Below, piece by piece: positions 9,520 to 22,185 of a DNA stretch of 64,000 nucleotides. Positions within the stretch are counted from its first letter, which is position 1. Each line of letters opens with the position of its first letter. Source of the stretch: Phytophthora colocasiae (Eukaryota > Oomycota > Peronosporomycetes > Peronosporales > Peronosporaceae); NCBI GenBank assembly GCA_018806915.1, contig JAGKQI010000085.1:744001-808000 (forward strand), written 5' to 3'. The position numbers and the translations under genes were made by a program. Under the pieces are notes generated by a model, which saw only the letters and a program-made list of their open reading frames with translations, was not told the DNA's origin and made no database searches.

Positions 9520-11985
9520 GTGGACGAAGACGGATTGGCTGCGATAATGGGTGCTGGGATAACCCCACGAGAGCATCTAGATAAGATTTCGGAATCCCTG
9601 ATCCCTTCGAAAGGACGCATCCGGAAGCCGCCAGTGGTGAGCATCGAGATGTTGGAAGCGAACTACGAAGGTGTTATCCTGAGTTTCGATGGTGCTGCCA
9701 AGACTTCCACCCGGTAAGGAAGTTGCAGGTGTGTTCTCTGGAAGCTACCTGGATGGAAGGTTCTGGAAGCCCGAGGTTTCATTCCGGATGACGTCACCGT
9801 GAATGACGCTGAGTACCATGGACTTCTGAAGGGCCTGAATATGGCATCTGGAAGAGGCATTCAGGATTTGGTGGTTGTGGGAGATTCCAGAATTGTGATT
9901 CAGCAAGTACAAGGACTGCTCAACTGTAACCAACCACATCTTCAGAAACACCTCGCGGAAGCGGAAGTTCTGAAATCCAGATTTCAGAAGGTCAGATTTG
10001 TGCATCTCAAACGAGAGTACAATCAGGCTGCCGACTACCTGACGACCAAGACATTGGTTCAAGGAGAATCCTGGGAGGTTTCCGACGAAAGTGACCTGAG
10101 GCATTTGGAACTTGTTTCCAAAATCCAAGAGAAGTTGGTGAAATCAGAACTGTCGGAGGCCCATCCTTCAGATATCCAGATTCAGGAATCCGGAATCCCG
10201 GATGGCAACGACCTTCCCGGACCAGATTCGGAACCGTTACCAGAGTCTGCGCGAGTGATGGCTGTCATTGCAGAAGCTGGGAATCCAGAAGGAAACGATC
10301 CGGATGCCCCTCCGATGGGACCATTGGAACTTCAAGCCGAGCGTTGGAGACGGATCAAGGTCCATCAGGATGCCGACGAATACCTGTCTGAGCTGAAGGC
10401 GTTCCTGAAAGGGGATTTCCAGAGGTTTTCGCATAAACGTCTCCGGAAGATTGCAAAGGTTGCTGACTTGTTCACTTTGGATTCCAGAAACATTCTCTTC
10501 AGGATGTCCACAGTCACCCAGAAGCGACCTCGAGATTTTCTGGGAGAACTTCGATTGGTGGTTCCGGAATCCTTACGTTCTGATATGCTTCACTATGCCC
10601 ACGAAGATTTCCAAGGTGGCCACCAGGGCATCCGGAGGACTCATGAGAAATTGCTTTCGGAATACTATTGGCCTGGGATGTATGCAGATGTGGAACGTCA
10701 TGTGAAGGAGTGTGTGGATTGTGCATCCGGAAAGGGACGGCCTCCGAATCCAGGTCCGTCACCTGGAAACATCGAGCCATCATGTCCTTTCGAAGTTGTC
10801 TCGATGGATTTCGTGACGCACCTTCCAAAATCCGCACGCGGAAACACTTTCCTACTCCTGTTTCAGGATATGTTTTCCGGATATGTGATGTGCAAGCCCA
10901 TGTCTTCGACGACTGCCCAAGATGTTGCAGAAGTGTACGAACAAGTGGTATTCCAGAAGTTTGGATCAAGTTCCCTGATCCGACACGATCCGGATCCCCG
11001 ATTCATGAGTTCCGTCCTCGAGTGCTTCCAGAATCTACTTGGGAGTCTCCAAAGGGCGACATTGGGATACCGTCCGCAGGAAAATGGCCAGCAGGAACGT
11101 TCCGTTCAGACGGTAGTTCGAAGCATCCGGGCGTATATTATGGAAGCGGATCAAAGTGATTGGGATGACCATGTGGAAAGGCTGATGTTCGCTCTAAATA
11201 CCTCTTTCGATGCAACGCGCCTGGAAACCCCCTTCTATCTAATTCATGGTTGGGACGCCCAGAGTACAATTTCAGCAATGCTGGGTCCAAAGCCACATAG
11301 TATTCCTGAAAGGGCAGCGTACGAATGGAGACGAAAAATGCAGAGGGACTACAGCTACGCTGTGGCTTTTGCAGAAGGACTTCAGAAGAAAGCCAAGCGT
11401 CACCGTTCCGTAATCCAAACGCAAAAGTGGAAAGAGCTTTCGGAAAGGCTGCAATCCGGATTTTCGGAAGGCGATTCCGTGTGGTTATATATTCCGAAAG
11501 TCCAGACTGGGCTAAGTAGGAAACTGGCCCACATGTGGCATGGACCATTCCGGATTGCTGAAGTGTATCAGGACTTCCGGGTGAAACTCAAGGTCGAGGG
11601 CACGGGATATCGTGTCAACCCTTGGGTGCATATCAGCCGTTTGAAACCCCGAGCACTCTTCCCGAAACGTCCTACCATGGAGATCCAAGTGGACGAGGAC
11701 GATGACTTTGACGCTGCCCTGCTTCCGGAAGACAGTTGGAATCCGGATGCCGAAGAGAACGAGTACGAAGTCGAAAAGATTTTGGATCTTCGATGGGCTA
11801 AACGTACTCGGACGTCGAAAAGGAATCGGGAATACCTGGTCAAATGGAAAGGCTATCCGGATCCGGAATGGCTTCCAGTGTCACAGTTAAGCTGCGGTGC
11901 CCTTCTTTACGAATTTAATCAAGGGGCAAGGGCGCGAGCGAGGTTCCAGGCTATGCAAGCCGGGGACGACCATCCCCAAGTCTAG
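9520..11985 (+). pseudogene. pol: Pol C-terminal part of A1: second RNase H, integrase, chromodomain
   Basis: One frame with a single TAA at 9715-9717. First comes a second RNase H: SFDGAAK (Asp), NDAEYHGL (Glu), VVGDSRI (Asp) and NQAADYL (Asp), a complete catalytic set. Then comes integrase: HHCC zinc finger (HEDFQGGHQGIRRTH ... CVDCASGKG, near 10590-10730), catalytic Asp in VSMDFVTHLP, second Asp in RHDPDPRFMS (usual SDRDPRF altered) and Glu in ENGQQERSVQTV. A GPY/F-like part (HMWHGPFRI, VNPWVHISRLKPR) and a chromodomain (YEVEKILDLRW, EYLVKWKGYPDPEWLP) close the protein at 11985. The chromodomain probably steers integration to particular chromatin. The first RNase H, normally just upstream, lies in the inverted block. 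Confidence 0.88.
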
Positions 11986-12249
11986 ACTTCCGGATGCTAT
12001 CATCCGGGAAGTTTTGAGAAGGGGATTCCTGAACTGTGACTACCGATTGAACTTTGATTTGATTACGATTGGAAACTGATTTCGGATTATGATGGAAATT
12101 TGGAATTTTGGGTTTCAGAAGGATGGATATGAAGGAGATGAACAAAAGCTGACTTTCGGAGAAGTGAGGTGTATTACGAGTGATTAGTGACGAATTACGT
12201 ATGGAAAACATGGAGAATTGGAAGACTCACTCGATCTGAACTACACCTT
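11986..12249. other. Convergent intergenic spacer of A1
   Basis: 264 bases between the pol stop and the stop of the antisense gene, fairly AT-rich, with repeated words such as TTGGAAT and GATTTGAT. No ORF. Transcripts from both strands would end or overlap here, so it may hold both polyadenylation regions; no clear signal was recognised. Confidence 0.5.
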
Positions 12250-15086
12250 CTAGTTTTCGTAGTTCCAAAGGGCATTGATCCGGATGCGCTGATCCGCAGG
12301 AATCAGGGTGCTTTGGACTTCAGGTGGAAGATGAGCAATGCGATCCTGATCCGAAGTGGAGAAGCTCCACTGAACACGTGCAGGCTCCATGGCATCCAGA
12401 ATCCCAAGCTGTTCCTCGAGCGAGTATGGTTCCGAAGTCCCAGGCTTGAAGTGTTCTGGATCCATCAGGATCCAGTGACAGAGTTTCGCAGGGTACTTCC
12501 AGACGCACGTCTCATTCCAGATGGATTTTGGAAGCTTGGAAGAGATCTTCTGGAGCAACGGGATCGCCTTCTTCCTAAGGGACGAGTGGCGCTTCGATCG
12601 CTCGGAGTAGATCCGCACGAGCTTCGGATGCACAGCTTCGGAAGTGTCGAACGTGAGCCAATGAGTTTCTTCCCAGAAGGCCTGGAGATGACCGCTCACG
12701 AAAGAAAGCCAGGTGTCAAGAGCCGCCAAGGCGTTCGCATCCAGATCGCTGCGCTTATGGAAGAGTAGACCCCGAGGCCGACAACTGTATGCGTGTTCCC
12801 AAGGACGTTCATCCAGAAGCGGAGGAAGCTCGGACGCCCGGATCACGAAGCGCTCTTTCAGAAGGTCGAAATCAAACCTGTTGAGAACGGAATCCGGAAA
12901 CCCGAGAGTCTGAGTGGTCGCTGTGGACGTCGGATGTCCCTTCTTCATGCGAACTCCGTAGTGGAGCCAAGATGCCACTCCCTCGGTCGGATTCTCGATG
13001 GTCTGCTTGTCGAGTCTTGTCAGGTTCCCAAAGTCTTTGGCAGCCAGATAGGAGGTTGACCGGTCATGTGCACGATAGCCCCTGGATGCTGGCTTGGGAG
13101 AGCGGTTGGAACGACGACGCTTGGATTTCGGAGACTGAACGTCAGGATCACGGCGAGAGGAACTTGAGTGGCCCTGATCATCATCTGGATGCACCACCTC
13201 TGTCGCATCTGGAACGAAGTCTTCATCCACTGTCTTGTCATCCACCGTTTCCGTAACCAAGGCTTCCGGATCCGGATCTTCGACGTCGTCTTCTCCATCC
13301 ACAAGAGGTCCCCAGTACTCTGGCTCGATACCTTCATCCTGAAGTCCATCGAGAACACCTTCAGCCATCTGGAAGTACCGACGCGGGACGTACTTGGTCC
13401 ACGGAATGTCATCCAACTTGTTCCATAACATCATCCGAGTGAGCATCTCCACGAGAGGTTTCAACTGGAAAGCCACATGAGCTGCACGGTCTTCACGAAT
13501 CCATTCCAGAGCCCCGGTATACTTGACTCCAGACATCATGAGTTTCTGAAGATCCAGACGCAAGTCACTCCAGACAACCGGGTAGTCCATCAAGGACTCT
13601 CGAGCATGCTTCTCCGTCCAGACTAGAGGATATTTGTCACTCCGACAGTCGTCATCCAAATGTTTAATCCACTCAAAAGGACGAGCCTGAATCACGTCAG
13701 GAGCCCTTGGGACCTTCTTCGAAGACTTGAATCCGGAACTGGAACGCTTGCGCTTGGAAGAAGACTTGTAACTTGGATTTCCGGATGCAGGTGCGCCAGA
13801 AGAACCACGACTCAGATCCAGATACGACGACGAATCGCTCGCCTTGGCATCACCGTCATCACTTCCGTGAGAGGGATGCAGTTCGACGAAAGGGGCCGAA
13901 GTGTGTCCTGGGTCATCCGTGGCGATGACACTGATGACTGTACGCCATTCCGAAGGAACAGTTGAAAGTGCTTCAGGAGTTCCAGAAGCCGTTGCCAGGT
14001 CACAGTGACAGTCGACTGTCCTTCGCCGGCGCCAAGGAAGTTCATGACGTCGACAGCATTAAACGCCAGTTTCTGGATGCGGTGTTCCAGAAGGCGATTC
14101 TGCATCCGGGCATCATCCAAACGCTTCGCGAGATCTTCGACCTGCTTCCGGAGACCCCTCTTGTCGCGGTCATGCTCCTCCATCAGGTGCTTGATGTCGT
14201 CGCGGGCGTTCTGGAGAGCCTCTTCTTTCTCAGAAACAGCTTCCGCGTGTCGAAGATCCAGATGACTTGTTACCAACTGGTAGTCCCGACGGAGCTTGGC
14301 GAGCTCATCGTGAACCCTGCCGACATTGACGAGATCCGGATCCTGATCTTCGAGCAGTGACTGCGTCTGGATGCACTTCTGGATGACTTTCTGAAGAGCA
14401 GAGACGGTTCCAAAGACGCGCTGCGCGAGATTCTCAGGGCCGTACTCCGAAACAAGGATGGCGATCTCCCTCTTGACGGCGACGCTATCCAGAAGTGCGT
14501 GAAGCTGGTCATCCGGAAGCGAGGCTGGCCGAGGTGTCAGGATGAATTCCCGAAGGTCCAGATGACCGGCGCAGAAGTCGTGTAGCACTGCCATTTCCCT
14601 GGTGGACAGCTTCTCAGAATGCATCAGGACTTCCAAACCGCCATAGCCGTTCCGAAGAAAACTGTTGCCATCACGATGCACTGTTGAAGCTGGAACACCG
14701 ACCACTTGCAAGTTGTCGTCGCGCTCGTGGGATGGTGGAGTCTTGAAGTAGATGGGACGCGAAGATTCACTTCTGAACGCGGTGCCCTCGGACAGCCCGA
14801 ACTCCTCCGCACTCTTGTGCGTGACGAACTTCGGGTAGACTCGATTGAGTGGCTCATCATCGTCCTCAGGGACGCCTCCGCCTCCACCTGCGGGCGGGCA
14901 AGTCTCCGTGCCCTCAGCACCATGTCTCCCCTCGTCAACAACGCTATCGGGACCCCCTGTCACTGCCGTGTCGCCCTGGTGCGACTCAGCGTCAACATGG
15001 TGGCTGCCAGCGTTACCAGTGTCGCCCTCAACCGAGGTGTTGCCTGGTGGAGGCGCCGCGAACGTCGAAGGAGCGTCTGCTGACAT
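12250..15086 (-). pseudogene. Antisense extra gene (aORF) of A1, one frameshift
   Basis: About 945 codons on the strand opposite to gag-pol, between pol and the 3' LTR. I take the ATG at 15086 (MSADAPSTFAAPP); the frame is open further up into the LTR (15683). In order: a low-complexity start; a block with KREIAILVSEY and LAQRVFGTV; a coiled coil (EKEEALQNARDDIKHLMEE, RKQVEDLAKRLDDARMQN); a WQRLLELLKHF / WRTVISV block; a helical domain (LQKLMMSGVKYTGALEWI, IPWTKYVPRRYFQMAEGV); an acidic then Lys/Arg-rich linker; GVASWLHYGVRM with TQTLGFPD; and a C-terminal block DAMEPARVQWSF. The two halves (15086-13812 and 13960-12250) are in different frames, with the shift near 13960. B and C carry clear homologs of every block, so the protein was under selection. 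The family is not known to me. Nuclear or chromatin-linked work is possible from its charge; no enzyme motif is seen. Confidence 0.75.
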
Positions 15087-15562
15087 GATATGATCGTGCG
15101 GAAACGCTTGGGTGATCTGGAGCCTTGAAATTGTGAAATGTGTGCGGACCGACTGAATGATTCTTGCCGTTTGGACGTGCGATGGGACCGGGGCGCTTGG
15201 GACCGGACGCAGAAAAGAAGCCACGTCAGCCAATTGATGGATGGAATGTGACCCAGTGTAGTGATTTGGACTTCCTGAACCCGGATAGGGTGAACCCGGA
15301 TACGTGAGACCCGGGTGGGTAGAACCTGGATACAGTGTGGGACGCCTGAAACCGGACCGTTCGACATTTTCGTGATGGGCATTTGATGTATGGAATCCGG
15401 AAACGCGACTCAACGACAAGTGCCGTTGTGAATTGCGGGATTGTGATCTGGATGTCTGCGGTGGTCCGGTGATCTGGACGACTTGCCCACGCTTCGTCTC
15501 ATAAGGACCTGTCAAGCTCGGAGGTAAATTCCTCAATGACAGCTCCTGATGAGAGGGACGGT
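15087..15562. other. aORF leader and polypurine tract of A1
   Basis: Region between the aORF start and the 3' LTR. On the minus strand it would be the aORF leader, and it stays open in the aORF frame. It holds a tandem of GGATA/CCCGG words (15281-15340, a repeated Pro-Gly-Ser-Thr-type peptide on the minus strand). At 15551-15562 GAGAGGGACGGT abuts the LTR and fits a plus-strand priming purine tract. Confidence 0.6.
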
Positions 15563-17156
15563 TGTGAAGCTGTGGATTCAAATTTTCTATCTGGACACCG
15601 CCTCCCAGAGCCACCCAATATGTCGAAAGGTGATTGGCTGAGGCATCGAGTACCTGGGACTGAGCTGTGGAACACATTTTCACCTTATTGCTTTAGGACT
15701 TCCGGAATCCGGACTTCCAGAATCCGGATGCCCGACCATGATCGGAGTCCACTATTCAGGAATCAAGTCCACCATGTGGTGCCCAAGTGAATTCCTGGTG
15801 CGTACTTCCGGAATCCAGATCCAGATTTCGGGAATCTGGATGCCATTCCAGTCAGGGCTAAGGGCTCAAGAATCCAGTCGCCCATGCACAGACCAAGTGT
15901 ATTCCGGATACATGCTTCCAGTGCTGAACTGAGGACTTCCGGATTCCAAGGATCGGGAATCCAGATGACCAAGGGCGTCCGGACCCTGCCTGATTTGTAC
16001 CCAGTATAGACATTGCGGTTCGGAGTATACTCAAGCCAAGTCAAGACCGACCGACCAAGACGACCGACCAGGATGTGTTCGGCACCAGCCGGAATTCTTC
16101 GGGGTTCCGCGTCAGAGACACGCGCCTCATGATGAGTGTGCGCTTCCTATAGTGAAAACAAGATGTTAGCAGAATCTTTAGCAGAAGACTTGTATATAAA
16201 TAACAGAGAGTTCAATTTGCCACCAAGGGCGCAAGTGGTCTTCTGGAAGGTTTTCCTGGAAGATACTGCAAAGCACTGCGGACCAGCCTCTTGTCAGAGG
16301 GCTTCGAGTTTGCTGAGCCAGCGTACGGCCGCGTCGACTGCGTACATCGCCGCGGAACTCTCCACCAAAGGCTCGAGACCAAGTTGGGTAAGTGATCCGG
16401 CAGCGCATCCGGAAGGGATCTTCCTATTTCATATTCCAGTTGGAATCCGGATTCCGGATTCACATTTCATATTATAACTGCGTTTTGGGAGGTTGTTAGT
16501 AGTTGGCCCCTTGGAACTGTATTGAATTAACTACTGTGTGATTGGACGTTTGCATCTGGATTCCTAGTCTAGATTGCATTTGGATTTTGGATATTTGGAT
16601 ATACAGGCATCTGGATATCCTGATCTTGGATATTGTCTTCCGGAAACCAAGTGGTTATCCGGAAGTGGTGCGCTTGTTAGGGTCCCGGAACTGAGTCAGT
16701 GTTCCGGAAGTAGACCCCGTCGACTGGCATTGGGAGTGCCCACCGCTCGAGGGCCACAAAGAATAAGAGCGGCTGCGTGTTTTGCATATTAACTCTCTGT
16801 ATTGTATTGGTTAACTGTTGGAAGAGGACTCTGCTAATAGTCTTTTGCCTTCCAGAAAACCAACTGCATTTGGAAGTACTTTTGGTACTTTGGATCTTTG
16901 GATCTGATCACACCTGAAAGTAACTCACCAGGTGATACCCTTCGGATACTCGAAGACAAACGACACCAAGGAGGATAACCACAAGGTCACACGCCAACTC
17001 CGCCTTCCGGATACCCATTTGGATCCCGAAAGGTAGAGACTGACCAGTGTCATCTGGAAGTTTCCTTCCAGAATCGGACTGGCCACCAGCTATACGTTCT
17101 GGGCGACCGGGTTTTTCTTTCAGAAAGTCCGGAAAGTGTTCACCCACCTCGTCACA
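15563..17156 (+). repeat. LTR shared by A1 (3') and A2 (5')
   Basis: Nearly identical to 305-1899. A purine tract precedes it, as for a 3' LTR, and a primer-binding site plus leader follows (17159 on), as for a 5' LTR. This fits a tandem LTR-internal-LTR-internal array from recombination between LTRs. TATA box at 16193-16203. Confidence 0.9.
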
Positions 17157-17158
17157 GC

Positions 17159-17180
17159 TGGTGCGCGTGCCCGGATACGA
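17159..17180 (+). other. Primer-binding site of A2
   Basis: TGGTGCGCGTGCCCGG two bases after the shared LTR, as in A1 but with one mismatch further in (GATACGA for GATTCGA). Its place after an apparent 3' LTR is the evidence for a tandem copy. Confidence 0.85.
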
Positions 17181-17208
17181 TACCGAAAGGGTTTTACCGA
17201 GTTATTTT

Positions 17209-18819
17209 TGTCGCGAAGTCGGTGAAACTGTGGTCGCGGAGCAGGGGGGCGTATAGTGAACCCTAGTTATACGACTACTGAAAAGGGGTTTTCAGAGCCG
17301 TACAACGGTAGGTTGGCGTGTTGTACCTTGCGGTATCCTCGTGGGTTCGTTGTCTTCGGAAATATGACCCTCGCCGGAGTCTGAGAATGTGTTGTGAAGA
17401 GAAGTTGGGGTTCCTTTGGATTCTGGTGTCGGTATTCAGGAAATCCTCCCAGGAGCGTTCGGGAGTCGGAATCTCTGGGAACCAAGATGGTTTCCTGGAA
17501 GTCGGCGGTCGAAAAGAGGTTAATATACCAGAGAAAGTCTGAAATCGGTGTCTAAATATCACAAATCCAGAACCGAGATACCTGACTTTCAGAGATAAAC
17601 AACCAATATTCAGAGTTCGAAAATATACAAATATATACAGCCGTTCTTATTCTTTCTAGGCCCTTGAATGGTGGGCTAACACTCCAGGTCAACTAGGGAC
17701 TTACTACCAGACACCTGGTCTGTCTGGTATTCCTTTACGTTCGCGCACCACCCTCTAGTATAGAGGGAAAATATAAACCAATACAATCGGCTATATATAA
17801 CAGTCTACCTTGCACTCTGAAAACGACTGTCTAGTTTCCAGAGCCTGTCCAAACGATCAATATGAAATGGGCTACCGCTAGAGACAAAACAAACGACCCA
17901 ACTAGGATATGGAATAGGCGGGTCCTTTCAGGTCTCTACGTTACCTGATCTCCACCTAAGGGGATTGAATTTGGTGGATATCACACGACGTACGTGATGA
18001 CGCAGTGGCTTGAATACCTCTCAAGCGGACTTGTGCAGTAGCAAGCAAATTGAACTCTGTTTATCGTTTATCTTCCTCATAACTATCATATCTTTCTGGT
18101 ATCTCTCTTCTTCTTGTCATCTTTTGCGTCCTTTGAGCAGTCAGTCTTCATATGTCAGGTACACTTGGCTCTTGTATATATAAGATATCTTGACTTGATC
18201 TCAGTATGCAGTCTGTGCAGCCGATCTCGATGGGTTGACAGGTAGAGACGTCATTACGGGGGATGTGCAGGTCAGTAATCACTTGAATGCGTGACTTGAA
18301 CTTGGGTTCACTTGGTTTCAGTATGGTCTTGGATCTTCGGTGGTTTCAGAGTCTGGTATCCTGGTTTTCAGACTCTGATATCACTTGGTTTTCAGAGTAT
18401 GAAGATCTTGAGGGTTGCGCGGGTGCGCAGCGTCCGGCGCGCGATACTTGGTCTCTGCGGGTATATATTGTGAATCCTTGAACCATCCATCGTCGCGCTG
18501 GACGGTAACGGGATGAGGTCTCTCAGAGATACGTTCTTCTGAGAGACTTTCCGCCAGAACTTAGGCACTCATCGTCGGGGAAAGTCCGGTGACCAGACAG
18601 AGTGTAGTTGATCTTCAGAGTTGTGCACACTCTGAAGTACACTTCTGGTCCTTTGGGCCCCTTTACAGTCAGGCGAAGGTATATCCACAATCTTCCACAG
18701 ATGTCGCACGGGTGCGGCCGCGTCCCAAAGTCCCTTTCGCTTATAACCCATAGTATAACCAATCACATCGTAACGTAATATCCACCTGTCGCTCGAAAAT
18801 CGGAATTAACATCATGTCA
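17209..18819 (-). repeat. 3' LTR of B (1611 bp)
   Basis: In element sense it starts TGACATGATG and ends TTCGCGACA. The tract ACCAGGAGGGGCGGT abuts its start (18820-18834 on this strand, reversed) and fits the purine tract. It holds strong hairpins: GTCTCTCAGA/TCTGAGAGAC at 18518-18547, CTTCAGAGT/ACTCTGAAG at 18613-18637, CAGAGTCTG/CAGACTCTG near 18346-18376 and CCCTCTA/TAGAGGG near 17752-17768. A sense TATA-like TTATATATAG lies at 17791-17800. Confidence 0.9.
18175..18184 (+). promoter_or_regulatory. Candidate TATA box for the antisense gene in the B LTR
   Basis: TATATATAAG pointing towards the aORF on the plus strand, about 640-890 bases before its candidate start codons. The same LTR position exists in C (near 51713) and, inverted, near 26095. 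It offers a way for the LTR to drive both strands. Motif only. Confidence 0.35.
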
Positions 18820-19060
18820 ACCGCCCCTCCTGGTCACGATCCATCAGTGCGGAACTTTCTCCAAGCTGTCGATCATGGCCAGGCCTATCAAACATTCTGA
18901 TAGACGGTTTTCAGAGCGTAGCGTAGCTGCAACTCTTTGCCAGTTGCCTGGTTTTCAGAGTCTCTGGTGTCCCGTCGCACAATCTGATTCTCTCAGACTC
19001 AGAAACTTGAATTTGACTTGCCTAACAGGCGATCATTTTCAAAACTCCGTCCTTTCGCTC

Positions 19061-22000
19061 ATGACTGAGGAAACGAACACTTCCCTGAGCTCGAACGCCT
19101 CAGCGAGTGGGGTGGCAGGCGACGCCACAGGCACCTGTCCTGCTTCGGCAACTGCCAGTGTGGTGCAGGGTGGAGATGTTGGTTCAGCCACATCGCCAGG
19201 CGGCAGCTCTAGCGCCCCAGCCCGTGCGTCCGAGTCTAAGCATTCACAAGTCGATGATCTGGGTGAGAATCCCCCCGGTGGCACTAGTGACTCGGCTGGC
19301 TCCGGTGATCTTTCGCCAACGGTTGTTTCACATGGAGGTTCCAGTTCTGAATTCTCTGAGGGAACTCCTGGCGTTTTCAGACCGCGAGCTTTCGGCGCCC
19401 CACGGCTCTTGTCCACGGAAGAGGTCGATCGGCTGTTTCGTCAGGGTCTGGTGACGTCCACAGGAGACTAAGTCACGGCGTTGGGGGACTCTGATGTTCC
19501 CCAGAATTATGTTGCTCCCATCGTCAAACCAGAGGGACGTGCCTTTCTGGTGAGTACTCCTGCACGGGCTGAAGATTTCAGAAGAGGGCGTCACATAGCG
19601 AACGCGTATGGTGGCCCCTGTGTACTCGTGGGTTACGAGGCACTCACTGATGAAGACTTCCGGGAGCTGGAGCGGGTGATCCTAAGCTTCGATCCTGACG
19701 AAGTCGTGTCTCCGTGCGCCCAGACTCCAGACGTGCGCACTCTGGATGCTTTGACGTCGTCTGTGGATGTTCGCCGGGAACTGGGGTCTCTGGTTTCTCA
19801 CGTCTTCCCCACTCGGCTTGCCGAGAAAGTTTTTTGGACGGCCGGATGCCTAAAACTTATGACTGCTGCTCACCGTCGCCTTCGGAAACGTGTTGGTTCT
19901 CAGAACGGTGTCGCCTTGATTGATGCTGCAGCATCGCGCTCTGAATGCGAAGAAATCAAGCGTGAGTGGATACTGCACTGTCAATACTGGAAACACGACC
20001 TTAAGTGTGCCCAGCAAGACCCGGTGTGGTAGAAGAACGCATGACTTCGGAGATTTAGGATCTCAAGGCTCACTACCAGGACCAAGTGGAAGCTCTGAAG
20101 TCGGACAAGGCTGCTCTGAAATCTTAAGTCGCTGATCTTCAAGCGCAGGTCTCGATTCTGAAATCGCGTCCTGAAGTCAAACCCACAGATCCATGGGGAT
20201 TCTCAGAGTTCTTACAAGAGAACTCTGAAATCTCCGGTAATTGGGATCGGCTTCATGACCTTCTGGTGTCGTTTCAGGAGAATACTATCGTTCCTGATAA
20301 CTGGACGACTGTCATCAGTGTGACAGCTTTGGACGCACGGAAGAAGCCTGTTCCTGATTTCAAGAAACGGCTTTCTGAAGAACGAGCTCGTCGGGCTGCT
20401 GAGAAGGCTGCGAAGACCACCAGAGTTCTGGATCTTACTCGTCCAAGTGCTGAAACCTCAGAGTCCAAGAGCGAGAGCCCACGGTACCTGTCATATCCAC
20501 CGAAGCCCCAGACTCTGAAATCATCTCCGAAGCGGCCGTTCAAGTGGGACCCCAAGAATTTGCAGCGTCGCCCGTCCGGACACAAGCCCGTTGAAGACTC
20601 GGCGCTTCCGGCGAATGCAGGTTCTAAGGTGGCAAAGTCTGAGGTCCACAAGAGGCTCCCTGGTGACGTCGTCCGGAAGGAAGTTCGACCCGACCTCCGC
20701 CAAGCCCTGCTATCTGGGATCAAGTATGATAAAGCCATGGAGTGGTTAGCGTCGGACAAAGAGGCTCACAGTCTCTTTAGCAGTCCGGTTCTCATTCAGA
20801 TGTTGGTGAGCCTGGTATTCTCTCGTCGCCTGGATTGCACTCTCTGGGCCAAGTACGTCCCCGAAGTGTATTACCAGATGGCCGACGAGGTGGTGGATCG
20901 TCACATCTCAGCTGGTACCGAGCCTGCAGCCTGGGGTGATCTGGATGGTCACGTAAATTATCCAGAAAGTGATGTCGAGTCCACCGCCGACAACCCCAAG
21001 GATGATCCGGATTACAAGGATTCTGGTGTGATCGAGTCTGGAGATGACGACGACGACGAGAGCTCTGATGACGTTGCGTCTGACGACAGCGATTCCGAGA
21101 GCGACAAGTCCGAAGACAAGAGGTCTCAAGACAAGAAGTCTGGGAGCAAGAAGTCTGGGGACAAGAAGTCCGGGAGCAAGAAGTCTGGAAACAAGAAGTC
21201 TGATGACCACCCGCGTCCTGGTTCCAAACGTCCCCGGGACTCTGATGACGACTCAGACTCTGATGATGGACCTATCATCCCCACCAAGAAGTCCAAGCGG
21301 AGTATCGCGTCTGTAAAGGCCCATACCAGTCCCAAGTCTCGCCCGAAGTCCACCAGTGGAAGTGGATCAAAGTCCAAAAGTTCTTCTGGGAAAGCGCGTA
21401 GTCTGGTGTCCAAGCCCTACAACTCCCTGACGGTCAAGGAGCTCCAGGTGGTGGAAACACCAGACTGTGAGGCATCCTCCTGGTTGTACTATGGTATCAG
21501 GGTACAACGAGTGAGCTCTACCAAGACCACCACTGGCCAGACATTGGGTTTCCCAGACTACGAGGTGCACAAACACTCATGTGCCATCCTCAAGAAGCGC
21601 TGGGACTCTGAGCGGTACTGTGCAGTCCTCCGCAAGAAGCGCGCCCCTTGGGAAGTACAACCGATTCTCAGAGTTTTACTTCCACAAGCGGGAGGAACTG
21701 GGGCCCATGGTGTTGGCTGACGTGGAAGACATCGTGCGCAGCATGAAGAAGCATGCTCAAGCCTTCTGGGAGCGTACCCATTGGATAACTATGGACGTTG
21801 AGCCGACGACAAATCTGCGGAGCTTCACAAGTACCGGTCCATGCGTCGAGCCGCCATGATTCGTCAACACAACGCCCTCATCCGAAAGGTCCTGGGGCAC
21901 AAAGATTTCCCAGAGTCGTTGCTTTCAGAGCCTGGCATCTGGGTTGTCCCAGACAAGTCCTGCCCCTGGATCTGGCAAGATCCCAGAGTCGCAGAGCTCG

Positions 22001-22185
22001 GGGGTCCCAAGTGTCTGAGTCTGGAGACGCAACTGGGTGACTTGGATGCGATTGAGCCTGCTCGGATGCAATGGGCCACGGTGAATGTGGACGAAGAGTG
22101 GCTCCAGTACGTCCCCGCTGACGTCAAGAAGGATCATATGACACCTACGGAGCGTTCCGAGAACCCGATCTCCCTTCGCTACTGA
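19061..22185 (+). pseudogene. Antisense extra gene (aORF) of B, degraded
   Basis: Homolog of the A1 aORF. An in-frame extension upstream from 18875 (MARPIKHS, LPGFQSLWCPVAQSDS) is shared with D and may be coding. I use the ATG at 19061 (MTEETNTS). Breaks: a stop at 19471 with continuation to 20032 in another frame, several stops between 20032 and 20266, then a long frame 20266-21720 and its continuation to 22185. Conserved blocks: VDVRRELGSLVSH and LAEKVFWTA; NWTTVISVTALD; DLRQALLSGIKYDKAMEWL; LWAKYVPEVYYQMADEV; an acidic run; a Lys-Ser-Asp repeat (about 21105-21210, 5-residue unit like KKSGD/KKSGS); SSWLYYGIRV with GQTLGFPD; and GDLDAIEPARMQWA. Function unknown. It ends 384 bases from the pol stop, tail to tail. 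Confidence 0.75.

Larger units (their letters stand above)
305..17156 (+). mobile_element. Element A1: Ty3/Gypsy LTR retrotransposon with antisense extra gene
   Basis: Two direct repeats, 305-1899 and 15563-17156, bound the element. Each starts TGTGA and ends TCACA. I count three substitutions and one 1-nt indel between them, so the insertion is young. Inside lie a primer-binding site, gag, a -1 frameshift signal, protease, a displaced and inverted RT block, second RNase H, integrase and chromodomain, an antisense gene and a purine tract at 15551-15562. About 16.9 kb is long for a Gypsy element. It cannot encode a working polymerase as it stands, because the RT block is inverted and carries a nonsense codon and a frameshift. 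The LTR after it is shared with a tandem copy (A2). Confidence 0.9.

Noticed and set aside
15087..15683. aORF start in the A LTR at 15683
   Set aside because: The frame is open, but it would place the N-terminus in the LTR; the homologs in B and D begin inside the element, so the ATG at 15086 is preferred.
15563..17156. Solo LTR from an independent A insertion
   Set aside because: A purine tract before it and a primer-binding site plus leader after it fit a tandem array, and the A2 leader resumes after B.
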